DNA of 64,000 nucleotides from Pseudomonas gingeri (GCF_013386115.1 NZ_JACAOR010000011.1:478852-542851), one strand, 5' to 3'; positions 8,328-16,488 are shown, counted from the first letter of the stretch. Notes: generated by a model not told the origin, from the letters alone. Translations and numbers: made by a program.

Positions 8328-8359
8328 GACAAAACCCGGCATTTTCGCTGGGTTTTGTC
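8328..8359. terminator. Hairpin terminator between convergent genes
   Basis: A 13-bp stem with one G-T mismatch (8328-8340 with 8347-8359, loop ATTTTC) is rich in A on one side and T on the other. It can end transcription from the chitinase gene and, in reverse, from the sigma-factor operon. Confidence 0.8.
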
Positions 8360-8420
8360 TGTCTGGTCAGCGCCGTGCCCGGCGCTTGTCGGGGGGGATC
8401 AATATCGCCTACGGCCCGCT

Positions 8421-8918
8421 TCAGTCCTTCCTTGCAATCTTGGCCTTGGTCTTGACCTGTCCGCGCGGGTACAACGATTTCCCCAGTTTCTGGCGTTCAT
8501 CCAGGGGCAGGGTGCCGGCAAAGTCCGCCACGGTGTTGTCCACCAGTACCCTCAGGGCATCGTCTGCCTCACGGGCGCGGCCAAGGTCGGCCATCAGTGC
8601 GCTGCGATCCAGTGTCGGCGCCTCCAGTTGCCTGATCACATCCATGCGCGCTTCACGCCCGGCGATGATCAGCGGCTGACTGTCCGCCTGGTTGCGTCGC
8701 AGCAACTGCCGCAATTCTTTGCGGCGTGCCTCGGGCAGTTGCTGCATCGCCTGGCGCAAGCCGTGGGGATTGACCACGGTCTCGGCGGGCTTGGCGTTGA
8801 CCAGCCAGTGATACAGGCCGCCGCCGACACCGCCGATGAGGAACACATTGAACAGCAACGACACGACCAGCAGCGGTTTCAGGTACTTGGGCTTCAGGTG
8901 CTTGGGTGGCGGGGTCAT
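8421..8918 (-). CDS. Periplasmic heavy-metal sensor-like protein (Metal_resist family)
   Basis: The 165-residue protein has a short cytoplasmic N-terminus rich in Pro and Lys and one membrane segment (about residues 15-37, LLVVSLLFNVFLIGGVGGGLY). Its helical periplasmic part resembles the CnrX/Spy group: LPEARRKELRQLLRRNQ, then a second long helix pair ending LDERQKLGKSLY. Such proteins sense metals or misfolding stress and often pair with an ECF sigma factor. It overlaps the anti-sigma gene by four bases (ATGA) and is the last gene of that operon. The ligand is not evident; no clear Cys or Met cluster is present. Confidence 0.8.
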   Translation of the reverse strand: MTPPPKHLKPKYLKPLLVVSLLFNVFLIGGVGGGLYHWLVNAKPAETVVNPHGLRQAMQQLPEARRKELRQLLRRNQADSQPLIIAGREARMDVIRQLEAPTLDRSALMADLGRAREADDALRVLVDNTVADFAGTLPLDERQKLGKSLYPRGQVKTKAKIARKD

Positions 8919-9352
8919 TGCTCGCTTTCCTCGGCGTTGACGGTAAAGACGACATCGGCATCGCCATGGTCGAAGACGCTGGGCAGCACTTCGGCTGACA
9001 GCATCGGCAGCGGCAGGCTCAGGGACGCCACCAGGATACCGGCCGCGACACCGGCCACGCCGACCCCGACAAAACCCGCGGGGGAAAGCCAGCCGGCATA
9101 GCGGCTCCAGAACGATGGCGGTCGCGCGGGATTGGCCGACAGGCGGACCTGTCGGATCAGCGCCGGATCCACGGCCGGCAGTGTGTGGCTGTCGAGCAGG
9201 CTGTCGAGCCAGCGGGCCTGTTGCACGGCGTCGAGGGCGGTGCTGTCGCCGCGATCGAGCAGCGCCTGGGCGGCGGCCTGTTCGCCGGCCGGCCAGCGTC
9301 GCAGGTCGGCACCATAGGCCTCGGCCAATTGACCAAATCGTTCGGGCGTCAT
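8915..9352 (-). CDS. Membrane-anchored anti-sigma factor-like protein
   Basis: The 145-residue protein has an N-terminal helical domain (residues 1-75, including RFGQLAEAYGADLRRWPAGEQ). A single membrane span follows at about residues 93-113 (AGFVGVGVAGVAAGILVASLS), with a short periplasmic tail. This topology fits an anti-sigma factor that holds the ECF factor at the inner membrane until a periplasmic signal is sensed. It has no zinc-binding HXXXCXXC motif. It overlaps both neighbours by four bases, indicating translational coupling in the order sigma, anti-sigma, metal sensor. Assignment rests mainly on context. Confidence 0.75.
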   Translation of the reverse strand: MTPERFGQLAEAYGADLRRWPAGEQAAAQALLDRGDSTALDAVQQARWLDSLLDSHTLPAVDPALIRQVRLSANPARPPSFWSRYAGWLSPAGFVGVGVAGVAAGILVASLSLPLPMLSAEVLPSVFDHGDADVVFTVNAEESEQ

Positions 9353-9930
9353 CGTTTTTCCCTCCCTAGGCTGGCTTCGCCGGATGTCTCGGCAAGGTAG
9401 CTGCGCAGGTTGCGCCTGGCCCGCGACAGCAGGCTTTCCAGTGCCTCGACGCTGATATTCATCAGGGCCGCGGCTTCGATGTTCGACAGCTCCTGGTAAT
9501 ACTGCAGCACGATGGCCTCGCGCTGCCGGTCGGGCAATGCCGCCAGCGCCGCGGCCATCTGCTCGCTGCGGGCGGTGGCTTCCAGTTGTTCATCGGGCGG
9601 CGGCGCGCTGTCGACCACCTCGATCATGTCCTCGTCATCGGCCAGCGGGCGCTCCTTGCGCCGGCGCAGGCGATCATGACAGAGATTGAGGGCGACCCGG
9701 TGCAGCCAGGTGTCGAAACGTGCCTCGCCGCTGCGCCAGTTCGCCGCCTGTCTCCAGATGCGCAGGAAGCTTTCCTGCGCGACATCTTTGGCCTCGTCGG
9801 CATCACCGAGGATCCGACCGGCGAGCGCCAGCAGACGGGGCAGCTTGCGCGACACCATCTCGTTGACGGCCGCCGGTTCGTTGTTGCCGATGCGGGCCAG
9901 CAACTCAACGTCCGGATCAGTTTCTTTCAA
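9349..9930 (-). CDS. ECF-family RNA polymerase sigma factor
   Basis: The 193-residue protein has only sigma regions 2 and 4, as in extracytoplasmic-function factors. Region 2 contains DADEAKDVAQESFLRIWR, with DAEDV-like core residues that bind RNA polymerase and melt the -10. Region 4 contains LPDRQREAIVLQYYQELS followed by a helix-turn-helix around SVEALESLLSRARRNLR. It is the first gene of a coupled three-gene unit with the anti-sigma and metal-sensor genes. ECF factors usually activate their own operon; a candidate promoter could be upstream of 9930 or before the YXWGXW gene. Confidence 0.93.
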   Translation of the reverse strand: MKETDPDVELLARIGNNEPAAVNEMVSRKLPRLLALAGRILGDADEAKDVAQESFLRIWRQAANWRSGEARFDTWLHRVALNLCHDRLRRRKERPLADDEDMIEVVDSAPPPDEQLEATARSEQMAAALAALPDRQREAIVLQYYQELSNIEAAALMNISVEALESLLSRARRNLRSYLAETSGEASLGREKR

Positions 9931-10012
9931 TATGGCAAATCCCGGTCCGGTATCTGAGTGTCAGGTGCAGGGCGCCGCCTGGCAGCGGAGTGCGCAGCCA
10001 GGCGATGTGGGC

Positions 10013-10333
10013 TTAGCGGATCCAGTGGCCTTCGACCCAGAACCAGCGCGGTCCGTGGGCTTCCCAGTGGCCGGGTTCCCAGCGCGCATTGCGCATCACC
10101 GGCTGCCAGTGGCCCGGTTCCCAGACATAACCGCGACCTTCCCAGCGCCAGTGCCCGCGGTCCCAGGCGTAACCGGGACGTTCGACGGGAACGGCTTCGA
10201 CGCGTACGGGCGGCGGGGCTTCGCGGATGATGACTTCGGTCTGGGCAAAGGTCGGCGTGCTGGTCAGGGCCGCGAATGCCAACGGGATAAGCAGGGCATA
10301 GCGTAATTTGGCCAGAGGTCGTGCAGGTCTCAT
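10013..10333 (-). CDS. Exported YXWGXW-repeat protein
   Basis: The 106-residue protein has a signal peptide (residues 1-30, cleaved after TFA), then a Pro-rich linker and four to five repeats of the type W-x-x-G-H-W (RGHWRWEG, EPGHWQPV, EPGHWEAH, VEGHWIR). This is the YXWGXW repeat family, probably periplasmic or surface-located and of unknown role. It lies 82 bases upstream of the sigma factor gene in the same direction and could be an operon member or a regulon target. GGAG precedes the ATG at a good distance. Confidence 0.85.
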   Translation of the reverse strand: MRPARPLAKLRYALLIPLAFAALTSTPTFAQTEVIIREAPPPVRVEAVPVERPGYAWDRGHWRWEGRGYVWEPGHWQPVMRNARWEPGHWEAHGPRWFWVEGHWIR

Positions 10334-10409
10334 GACAACTCCTTCATGCGGCGGACGAAAGTGAACGCTGCTGATGGGTTGAACGCGGGACGCCCGGAAA
10401 ATCCGTCGC

Positions 10410-10428
10410 GAAAAAAACAGTTTTTTTC
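10410..10428. promoter_or_regulatory. Perfect A7/T7 palindrome upstream of the YXWGXW gene
   Basis: GAAAAAAAC and GTTTTTTTC are separated by a single A. It could be an operator or a bent-DNA promoter element. As a hairpin it would have almost no loop and little GC, so it is a poor terminator. Confidence 0.4.
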
Positions 10429-10629
10429 ACGGCGGGTTTGAGGCGTTGTTCGAGGGAAGTATTGCCCAGGGTTTGCGGGCACTTCATGAAATTGTTGAAA
10501 GGTAGCGACGGATTCCGGCGGGTGGTGACGTTCAACCGGTAACCGCTGGCAATCGACAGGTGCCTTGGCCCTGTCTGTTACCCGCCATATCCACCGTGCC
10601 CTACCTGCTGAATCATGAGGAAAACCACC

Positions 10630-10773
10630 ATGTCTCGTCGTCTCTCGTTGCTCGTTGCCGCCGTCCTGCTCCTGAGCCTCAGCGGCTGTGTGATCCTGCC
10701 GGGGCACCGCGATCATTGCTGCTGGCGCTACTACGGGGCTGTCTCCACCTCGACGGGGGTAGCGGTTTCCTGA
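10630..10773 (+). CDS. Small lipoprotein, 47 aa
   Basis: A short frame begins MSRRLSLLVAAVLLLSL and continues SGCVILPG. It has an excellent ribosome site (GAGGA seven bases before the ATG) and a complete lipobox LSGC with Cys20 as the lipidated residue. The mature part is only 28 residues and carries a CCW pair plus several His and Tyr residues. It is probably anchored in the outer membrane since no Asp follows the lipidated Cys. It is divergent from the YXWGXW gene and may share control with the sigma-factor operon. Function unknown. Confidence 0.7.
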   Translation: MSRRLSLLVAAVLLLSLSGCVILPGHRDHCCWRYYGAVSTSTGVAVS

Positions 10774-10833
10774 TCGGCGATCCCGGCGTCTTTCCGTGCC
10801 TGACGGGAAAAGGGGCGGGACGAGCCTTGCCCC

Positions 10834-11202
10834 TCATGACGCCGTCCCGGATCTTGTCCTGGGTTTTTTCGGCTTGCCCAGGACGCGATTCAGTTCCCCG
10901 GCCACGGCAATCAACTGCTGTTCAAGCGCCTGGACCTCGTAACGGCCGATGCCTTCGTTGAGCGTCAAGACTGCCTCGGCCCGTTTTCGCGGGGCGGGCG
11001 CAAGATTGTGGGTGGCTTGGGAAATCAGGGCCTGGCGCAGCAGGTTGTTGATAATGGTCTGGTAGCCCGTTCCCGCGCTTTCGGCGAGTGCGCGCGCCGC
11101 GTCGATCACCTCGTCGTCCAGCATGATGGTGATCCGTGTCTTGCCCGTGCTGCTGGCAACGGCCCCACGCCTGGCTTTGCTGAAGTCATACTCTTCTTTC
11201 AT
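10834..11202 (-). CDS. brnA: BrnA-family antitoxin
   Basis: The 122-residue protein has an N-terminal toxin-neutralising segment (KEEYDFSKARRGAV, the standard BrnA opening). A ribbon-helix-helix DNA-binding domain follows (TRITIMLDDEVIDAARALAE to TGYQTIINNLLRQAL, residues 22-59). The C-terminal tail is longer than usual, with about 60 extra residues of basic, helical sequence. It follows the BrnT toxin gene by three bases. BrnA usually represses the promoter of the pair; a palindrome lies directly before brnT. Confidence 0.88.
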   Translation of the reverse strand: MKEEYDFSKARRGAVASSTGKTRITIMLDDEVIDAARALAESAGTGYQTIINNLLRQALISQATHNLAPAPRKRAEAVLTLNEGIGRYEVQALEQQLIAVAGELNRVLGKPKKPRTRSGTAS

Positions 11203-11205
11203 CGG

Positions 11206-11487
11206 TCAACTCTCCAGATATTGGCGACGTTCATTTCTCGAGGCGGCTCGTGCGCTGATGATTCGAACAAAATCCGGATCACGGTAGGTGTAGGCCGCCA
11301 CCAGCAAGCGACCGGTGGCGTCCATTCCCATGATGATCCAACGCTCTTCGCCATGATCGCGGTCCTGAAAGGTGAGTGCCGCCTCGTCGTAGAACAGGGG
11401 TTCTGCATCGGCAAGGCTCACCCCGGCGTGCTTTTGCTTGTTTGTGGCGTTTTTGGTCTCGTCGTACTGGATTCGGAATGTTTTCAT
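11206..11487 (-). CDS. brnT: BrnT-family ribonuclease toxin
   Basis: The 93-residue protein matches the BrnT toxin family, RelE-like ribonucleases that arrest translation. Features are the opening YDETKNATNKQKHAGVSLAD, a central FQDRDHGEERWIIMG and the C-terminal VRIISARAASRNERRQY, which contains the conserved R-A-S-R-x-E-R motif. Start MKTFRIQ is chosen; a longer frame upstream would run through the promoter palindrome. It is the first gene of brnTA, toxin before antitoxin, the usual order for this family. Confidence 0.92.
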   Translation of the reverse strand: MKTFRIQYDETKNATNKQKHAGVSLADAEPLFYDEAALTFQDRDHGEERWIIMGMDATGRLLVAAYTYRDPDFVRIISARAASRNERRQYLES

Positions 11488-11488
11488 T

Positions 11489-11507
11489 ATGCATACTTTA
11501 TATGTAT
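11489..11507. promoter_or_regulatory. Imperfect palindrome at the brnTA promoter (probable BrnA operator)
   Basis: ATGCATA and TATGTAT flank CTTTA, with one mismatch between the arms. It abuts the brnT start codon, so bound BrnA would block transcription and possibly translation. Confidence 0.55.
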
Positions 11508-11977
11508 ATGGAAGGTCTTCGATGTACCTTTCGGCGGCTGAATTCCGGGAATGGCAAGCCGATGAAAGAGAGGGGGCGGGGCGATTTATCGGGATAAGGA
11601 CGGAATCCCGATGATGTGCGGCCGCCAAGTGACTGAAACAGGTTTGGGAGGAGGGATCCTGATCGTCGGGCCATAAAAAACCGCATCATTGATGCAGGTT
11701 GTTTCAGGCCGGTCTGGCCATGCCGGACACGGTGTGCGTCGGAGCTTGTACGCCACGTCGAAACTCTGGCCAGAGCCTTTGGATGGTCTTGATGGAGGCG
11801 CGGTCAGAACAGGGCTGACACAAATGGAATCAGTTTACAGCTTGCCTTTTTGGGTTTGTTTTAACTGGAAATTCGTAAAAAACAGGCCCATCATTCGCCG
11901 CGCTGTCTACGCTCCAGGGGACTGCTGCGTGTCTGTGCGAAGACCGTGAACCACTCGCCTTTTTTCAGGAACTCATC
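11508..11977. other. Non-coding gap between brnT and uppP
   Basis: No credible gene is seen in these 470 bases. A perfect hairpin GCATCA-T-TGATGC at about 11685-11698 has, on the minus strand, a following T6 run and could act as a terminator for leftward transcripts. The AT-rich part at 11820-11890 probably holds the uppP promoter. Confidence 0.5.
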
Positions 11978-12850
11978 TTGTCTAACGTCTGCTCCAGCGG
12001 CCTCGATATTGGCTTCGCTTCTCTGAATTATTTACAAATCGGCATTCTGGGTGTCATTCAGGGCATCACCGAATTGCTGCCGATTTCCTCCACCGCCCAT
12101 ATGCGCATCGTTCCGGCCGTGCTCGGCTGGCAGGATCCGGGCTCGGCGTTTTCGGCAGCCATGCAACTGGCGGCCCTGGCGGCCGTGGTCAGTTATTTCT
12201 GGCGCGATGTGCGTGACGTGGTCGGTGGCAGTATCGGTGCGGTACGCCAGCGCGATTTCGACAGCCAGTGGTTCAAGCTGGCGGTGGCGATCATCCTGGC
12301 GACCATTCCCATCGGGATTGCCGGCCTGGCCTTGTCGTCCACCCTCAATGCCTGCGATTCACCCTTGCGCGGCCTGACGGTCATCGGGATTTCCTGCCTG
12401 GTGATGGCGGTATTGATGGCGGTGTCGGAGTTCAGTTGCCGGCATCAGCGGGTGGTCGGCGAAATGCGCCTGCGCGATGCACTGATTGTCGGCATTGCCC
12501 AGATCGGCGCGTTGATCCCGGGTGTGTCGCGTTCCGGCTCGACCCTGACCGCGGCCCTGTTCCTCAACTTCAAGCGTGAAGAGGCCGCGCGCTTCTCGTT
12601 CCTGCTCGGCCTGCCGGCGATTGCCCTGGCTGGATTGAAGGAGCTGTGGGTGCTGCACCACGCGCAGATCCCGGTGGAAGCCTGGACCCATCTGCTATTC
12701 GGCCTGGTGGTGGCCAGCGTCTCGGCGTTCGGCGCGATCTGGGGCCTGATGCGTTTCCTCGAGCGCTTCTCGACCTGGCCGTTCGTGGCCTATCGGGCTG
12801 TCCTGGGGATCTTCCTGATCGTTTCGGTCCACACCGGTTTCCTGTCCTGA
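11978..12850 (+). CDS. uppP: Undecaprenyl-diphosphatase UppP (BacA)
   Basis: The 290-residue integral membrane enzyme recycles the C55 lipid carrier for peptidoglycan and O-antigen synthesis by removing one phosphate from undecaprenyl pyrophosphate. The two family signatures are present: ELLPISSTAHMRI near residues 30-45 (Glu plus the PISST loop) and PGVSRSGST near 185. About eight hydrophobic segments are visible. The start is a TTG with AGGA seven bases upstream; no better ATG lies nearby. Excess enzyme gives bacitracin tolerance. Many pseudomonads carry more than one copy. Confidence 0.93.
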   Translation: MSNVCSSGLDIGFASLNYLQIGILGVIQGITELLPISSTAHMRIVPAVLGWQDPGSAFSAAMQLAALAAVVSYFWRDVRDVVGGSIGAVRQRDFDSQWFKLAVAIILATIPIGIAGLALSSTLNACDSPLRGLTVIGISCLVMAVLMAVSEFSCRHQRVVGEMRLRDALIVGIAQIGALIPGVSRSGSTLTAALFLNFKREEAARFSFLLGLPAIALAGLKELWVLHHAQIPVEAWTHLLFGLVVASVSAFGAIWGLMRFLERFSTWPFVAYRAVLGIFLIVSVHTGFLS

Positions 12851-12927
12851 TCGAGTGCCGGGAGGCGCAACTTTCGCGCTGCGCCGCCTGGCCGGTTTCC
12901 CCCATTTGCAGGCCCTGTCCGGCGGGC

Positions 12928-12955
12928 AAAAAAAAGCCCGCATGCGGGCGGGCTT
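12928..12955 (-). terminator. Rho-independent terminator of the LprI-like gene
   Basis: AAGCCCGC (12934-12941) and GCGGGCTT (12948-12955) form an 8-bp stem. On the minus strand it is followed by a run of eight T (12935-12928). It also separates the convergent uppP gene. Confidence 0.88.
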
Positions 12956-13064
12956 AAATGGGAGGTTCACCAAAGGAGCAGGGACAAATATAAACAGCCG
13001 GCGCCCTTGGCACAGTGAAAGAAGTTTTATCTGAACGGCGCTGGAAGCCACGCACGGCAAGGGC

Positions 13065-13400
13065 TCAGAGCGGTTTTTCGATGCGATCGTAGCGCTGTTT
13101 CAACTGCGTCAGGCGCTTCTCGTACTGATCCAGGAGACAGTCGTTGTCGCTGCCACAGGCGTTGCGCTCCTTGAGCCAGGCGACCTGCTCATCCTGCATG
13201 GCGCCCCGGTTTCCCATGGCGAACAGACCGCGCAGCAAGCGGTAGGTGGTGGCCATTTCGACGTCGAGGTCGTTGAGTTGCCGGTCGGTGCAAATGGCGA
13301 TTTCGGCGGGCTGCTTGGCTTTGCCACAGTCGAAGCTGGCCGCCTGGGCAGTGCCCAGGAACAGGGTTAGCGCAGCCAGTACCCATAAAGATTTTTTCAT
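13065..13400 (-). CDS. LprI-like periplasmic protein (lysozyme inhibitor LprI family)
   Basis: The 111-residue protein has a signal peptide (residues 1-20, ending TAQA). The mature domain, ASFDCGKAKQPAEIAICTD and then LNDLDVEMATTYR, is the LprI/DUF1311 signature. Four cysteines (positions about 25, 37, 82, 88) probably make two disulfides. Family members were named for lysozyme inhibition but the role in Pseudomonas is not established. A strong terminator follows at 12928. Confidence 0.88.
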   Translation of the reverse strand: MKKSLWVLAALTLFLGTAQAASFDCGKAKQPAEIAICTDRQLNDLDVEMATTYRLLRGLFAMGNRGAMQDEQVAWLKERNACGSDNDCLLDQYEKRLTQLKQRYDRIEKPL

Positions 13401-13490
13401 GCTCGTCTTCAGCGCTCGGTTTTTACCTTGATTCCACTCAGACCAGCCTGGGCGCCATTGGTTTTACGGCCGCCTTGCGCTTGGCGCACC

Positions 13491-13600
13491 GATCGTTCCC
13501 ACGCTCTGCGTGGGCACGCCGCCCGTGACGCTCCGCGTCACTCGCACAGCGGACGCGGAGCGTCCATAGAGGCATTCCCACGCGGAGCGTGGGAACGATC
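13491..13600. repeat. Pseudomonas intergenic inverted repeat (GATCGTTCCCACGC family), complete copy
   Basis: The outer arms GATCGTTCCCACGCTC and GAGCGTGGGAACGATC are inverted. Inside them is a second pair, GTGACGCTCCGCGTCAC and ACGCGGAGCGTCC. Similar copies are at 39224-39345 (complete) and 28473-28526 and 59601-59659 (partial). Such units can fold as cruciforms and are probably mobilised passively. Confidence 0.85.
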
Positions 13601-13614
13601 AACAAGGGGCGGTT

Positions 13615-14208
13615 TCAGTTGCGCAGCAATCGCGCTTGCAGGTGCTGGCGCACCTCAGGCCATTCATCGTCGATGATACTGAAGCGCACCGAATTGCGCT
13701 TGCGCCCGTCGGGCATGATCCGTTCGTTGCGCACGATCCCTTCCTGCCTGGCGCCCAGGCGCAGGATCGCCGCGCGCGAGCGGGCGTTGATCTCATCGGT
13801 GGTGAACTGCACGCGTACGCACTCCAGGTCCTCGAAGGCATGGCGCAGCATCAGGTACTTGACCTCGGTGTTGACGAAGCTTTTCTGCCAGCGGGCCGAG
13901 ATCCAGGTGCTACCGATCTCCAGCTTGCGATAGGTGCGGTCGATCTTCCAGAAGCGCGTGGAGCCGATGATTTCGCCTGACTCCCTGAGCACGATGGCAA
14001 ACGGCATCCCGTTGCCGGCTTCGCGCCCGGCGAGGGCGGCGCGGATGTACTGTTCGACGGTGGCTGTCGAGGGCACGACGGTGAAGGGCAGGTTCCACAG
14101 TTCGCCGTCCCGGGCCGCCTCGACCAGGGCATCGGCATCATCGAACTGGAGCGGGCGCAGCAGCAGGCGCTGCCCCTCGAGGGAGCGGGTAAGCAGGAGG
14201 TTTTTCAC
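13615..14208 (-). CDS. GNAT family N-acetyltransferase (RimJ/RimL type)
   Basis: The 197-residue cytoplasmic protein has the RimJ/RimL opening LEGQRLLLRPLQFDDADALVEAA. An acetyl-CoA-binding core follows (EIIGSTRFWKIDRTYRKLEIG, then KYLMLRHAFEDLECVRVQF). The signature ARSRAAILRLGARQEG lines the pyrophosphate-binding loop. The acceptor may be a protein N-terminus, an amino acid or a small toxic amine; nothing here decides. It lies downstream of the WG-repeat gene, separated by a terminator. Confidence 0.9.
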   Translation of the reverse strand: MKNLLLTRSLEGQRLLLRPLQFDDADALVEAARDGELWNLPFTVVPSTATVEQYIRAALAGREAGNGMPFAIVLRESGEIIGSTRFWKIDRTYRKLEIGSTWISARWQKSFVNTEVKYLMLRHAFEDLECVRVQFTTDEINARSRAAILRLGARQEGIVRNERIMPDGRKRNSVRFSIIDDEWPEVRQHLQARLLRN

Positions 14209-14288
14209 GGCACGGGCTCGCGGGGATGGTTCTCCCTCGCATTACAGTGAGCACGAGGGGCCTTGGCAAGGACCATTTGTGTTGAAAG

Positions 14289-14317
14289 CGCAGGTGCCAA
14301 TGTCGGTGGCACCTGCG
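14289..14317 (-). terminator. Terminator after the WG-repeat gene
   Basis: A perfect 11-bp stem (14289-14299 with 14307-14317) closes a 7-base loop. On the minus strand it is followed by a short T-rich stretch. It separates the WG-repeat gene from the acetyltransferase gene. Confidence 0.75.
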
Positions 14318-14328
14318 GACTGGCGACC

Positions 14329-16488
14329 TTACTCGACGGTGTAGCTTTCCAGTTGGTTGCCGTCGGCATCGAATACCAGGCGTTGCGCGTCGTTTTTCGG
14401 ATCGTAGACCGTGTACTGGGCATCGTTGCTGTTGGCCGAGACCTTGCCCTGGGAGAAATAACCCAGTTCCTTGACCACGCGATTCTGCCGGTCGATCAGC
14501 ACCAGGCCGTCAAATCCCTGTTCCGGCTCGGCTGCCGCCAGGTTCTTCTGGAAGGTGTAGATGGATTTGTAGGCCAGGGGAATCTGCAGCTTGCCTTGCA
14601 GGTCGATGGCCCCGCGCTTGCTGTCCTTGACCACGATGGCCATGCCGTTGGAGAACGGCTGGACATCGTCGTAGGGCAGGTTGAAGGGCAGGCGTTCGCC
14701 ACGGCTGTTGATAAAGGCGAACTGCTTGCTCTTGAGGTTCTGCACCAGCAGCGGCTGTTCCCCTTCGAAGGTGCCGATCACATTGAAACCTTCCGGGTTG
14801 ATCTTTTTCCCGGTCAGGTCGAACACCTCGTCCAGGTGCCGGTCGGCGCTGCTGGTATAGATGAAGTCGCCGTGTTGCGTCGCGTTGGAGTAGCGCGGCG
14901 GCAGGATTTCCTTGCCGGCCAGGGTGTAGGCACCGTATCTGGGTTGGAATTCATAGGTCTTGTCGCCGAGGCGGGCGATAAAGATATCGCCGCTTACCTG
15001 CGGACTGACGAACTTCATGGGGATCGTGAACTGCTGTTTTTTCAGGTCATAGACGCCATAGGGGCCGTTGGATTCACGCTCCACCAGCAGCAGGTCGTCC
15101 TTCAGCGATTGTTCGATGACCTCGAAGGGCAGTTGTTTGAGGGTATCGGTGCCGGGCAGCAGATAGAAGTATTTGCTCAGCAGTTCCACCGTGTCGTCGT
15201 CGACGGGCTTTTCGCTGACCACCATGCTGTAGATGCCCGGCTCGGACAGGGCCTCGATACGCAGGAAGCGCGGCTTGATCAGCCACTTGCCACTGGCATC
15301 GACAAAGCCGGCACGCCGGGTCTTGTCGTCATAGGCGATGTAGTGGCTTTGCACCGGCGTGCTGTTGAGCAATTCCAGGGAGGCCGTGCGCTGCACCGCC
15401 GGGGCCAGGACATAGAGGGTGACGCGCTGCGGCGTGTCTTCGAAGTGGTACTCGGCCTGGACATTGCTGTGGCTGTCTTTGCTGTCCGGCAGTGCCTGGA
15501 CGAACTGTTCAAGATGTTGCTGGAGGTTCTTGCTGTCGGGGTACTGGTCGAAGTGCTTGCGCACCGTCACCAGTTCCTCGTAGTACTTCTTCAGGTTGGC
15601 CTTGGCTTCTTCCGAAGGCAGCGTGTGCGAACTGCTGCCGGTGTTGTGCAGGGGCTTGTCCGGATTGGCGCCATACGCCTGCACCACCAGGGATGTGTCC
15701 TTGGGGGGCGACAGCAGCAGGGAGACGCTCTTGTCGGAAATGGCCGACAGTTGATACTGCTCGCCGTTGCCGAAGCCGGCCTTCGGGTGATCCTTGTCCA
15801 GCACGATCTTGCGCACGGACGGATAACTCGGATAGGTCACCGTGACCTTCAGCTTGTCCAGCGGCTTGTTCACCGTGAGCGCCGCATCGGAAGGCCGTCC
15901 GCTTTCCTTCAGGGCGGCGGTTTCGCTCGGGTTGACGATATCGGCAAAGGCCTGTTCCGAACCGTCCCTGAAATAGACCCGGTCGATCTGGTACTGCTCT
16001 TCCAGGCGTTGCTCGGGCGGTGCGGCGCGTTGCCAGAAGTCATCGAGAGGGCTGGTGTCGAGACGGACCAGGCTGCCGGCGGTGCCGATTTTCTGGATGA
16101 CCCGCGGGGTGTCCTTGAGGTTCGCCAGGGCCTGTTCGACCTCCGGGGTGGCAAAGGGCTGGAACGGCGGGTCGTACTGCAATTCGGTGGGGGGTGTATC
16201 GCCTGTCGCCGGGCTGATCTGCAGGTCCAGGCCCTCGATCATCGCCTGGGCATTGAGGGTGCTGCGCATCACCGTGATCAGGTAGTTGAGGCGCTTCCTG
16301 GCTTCCGGCAGCGACAGCGAGGCAAGATCGTCGATATCGCCTTCGTTCATGTCCTCGGCGCCGTATTCCTCGCCGCTGATGATCGTCGGTCGATCATGGG
16401 ATTGCACCAGGTAGTAGCTGCCGCCTGCCGCCAGCAGGGCAACCACCAGTGCCGATAACGCCGCGATCCGGATATTTTTCTTGTGCAT
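14329..16488 (-). CDS. Membrane-anchored WG-repeat protein, 719 aa
   Basis: Start MHKKNIRI is chosen because GGGAGTGAG precedes it; the longer frame adds 26 residues without support. A signal anchor (residues 6-28, AALSALVVALLAAGGSYYLV) places the rest in the periplasm. The N-terminal half (to about residue 390) is mixed alpha/beta of unknown type. The second half has WG-type repeats: RAGFVDASGKWLIKPRF, GPYGVYDLKKQQFTIPMKF, RYGAYTLAGKEILPPRYSN, FAFINSRGERLPFN and RGAIDLQGKLQIPLAYKS. These form beta-propeller-like surfaces for binding. Stand-alone gene with its own terminator. Function unknown. Confidence 0.8.
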   Translation of the reverse strand: MHKKNIRIAALSALVVALLAAGGSYYLVQSHDRPTIISGEEYGAEDMNEGDIDDLASLSLPEARKRLNYLITVMRSTLNAQAMIEGLDLQISPATGDTPPTELQYDPPFQPFATPEVEQALANLKDTPRVIQKIGTAGSLVRLDTSPLDDFWQRAAPPEQRLEEQYQIDRVYFRDGSEQAFADIVNPSETAALKESGRPSDAALTVNKPLDKLKVTVTYPSYPSVRKIVLDKDHPKAGFGNGEQYQLSAISDKSVSLLLSPPKDTSLVVQAYGANPDKPLHNTGSSSHTLPSEEAKANLKKYYEELVTVRKHFDQYPDSKNLQQHLEQFVQALPDSKDSHSNVQAEYHFEDTPQRVTLYVLAPAVQRTASLELLNSTPVQSHYIAYDDKTRRAGFVDASGKWLIKPRFLRIEALSEPGIYSMVVSEKPVDDDTVELLSKYFYLLPGTDTLKQLPFEVIEQSLKDDLLLVERESNGPYGVYDLKKQQFTIPMKFVSPQVSGDIFIARLGDKTYEFQPRYGAYTLAGKEILPPRYSNATQHGDFIYTSSADRHLDEVFDLTGKKINPEGFNVIGTFEGEQPLLVQNLKSKQFAFINSRGERLPFNLPYDDVQPFSNGMAIVVKDSKRGAIDLQGKLQIPLAYKSIYTFQKNLAAAEPEQGFDGLVLIDRQNRVVKELGYFSQGKVSANSNDAQYTVYDPKNDAQRLVFDADGNQLESYTVE

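Noticed and set aside
14263..16458. Long plus-strand frame of 731 codons
   Set aside because: It is antisense to the WG-repeat gene, with His/Gln/Arg-rich low-complexity composition and no domain or ribosome site.
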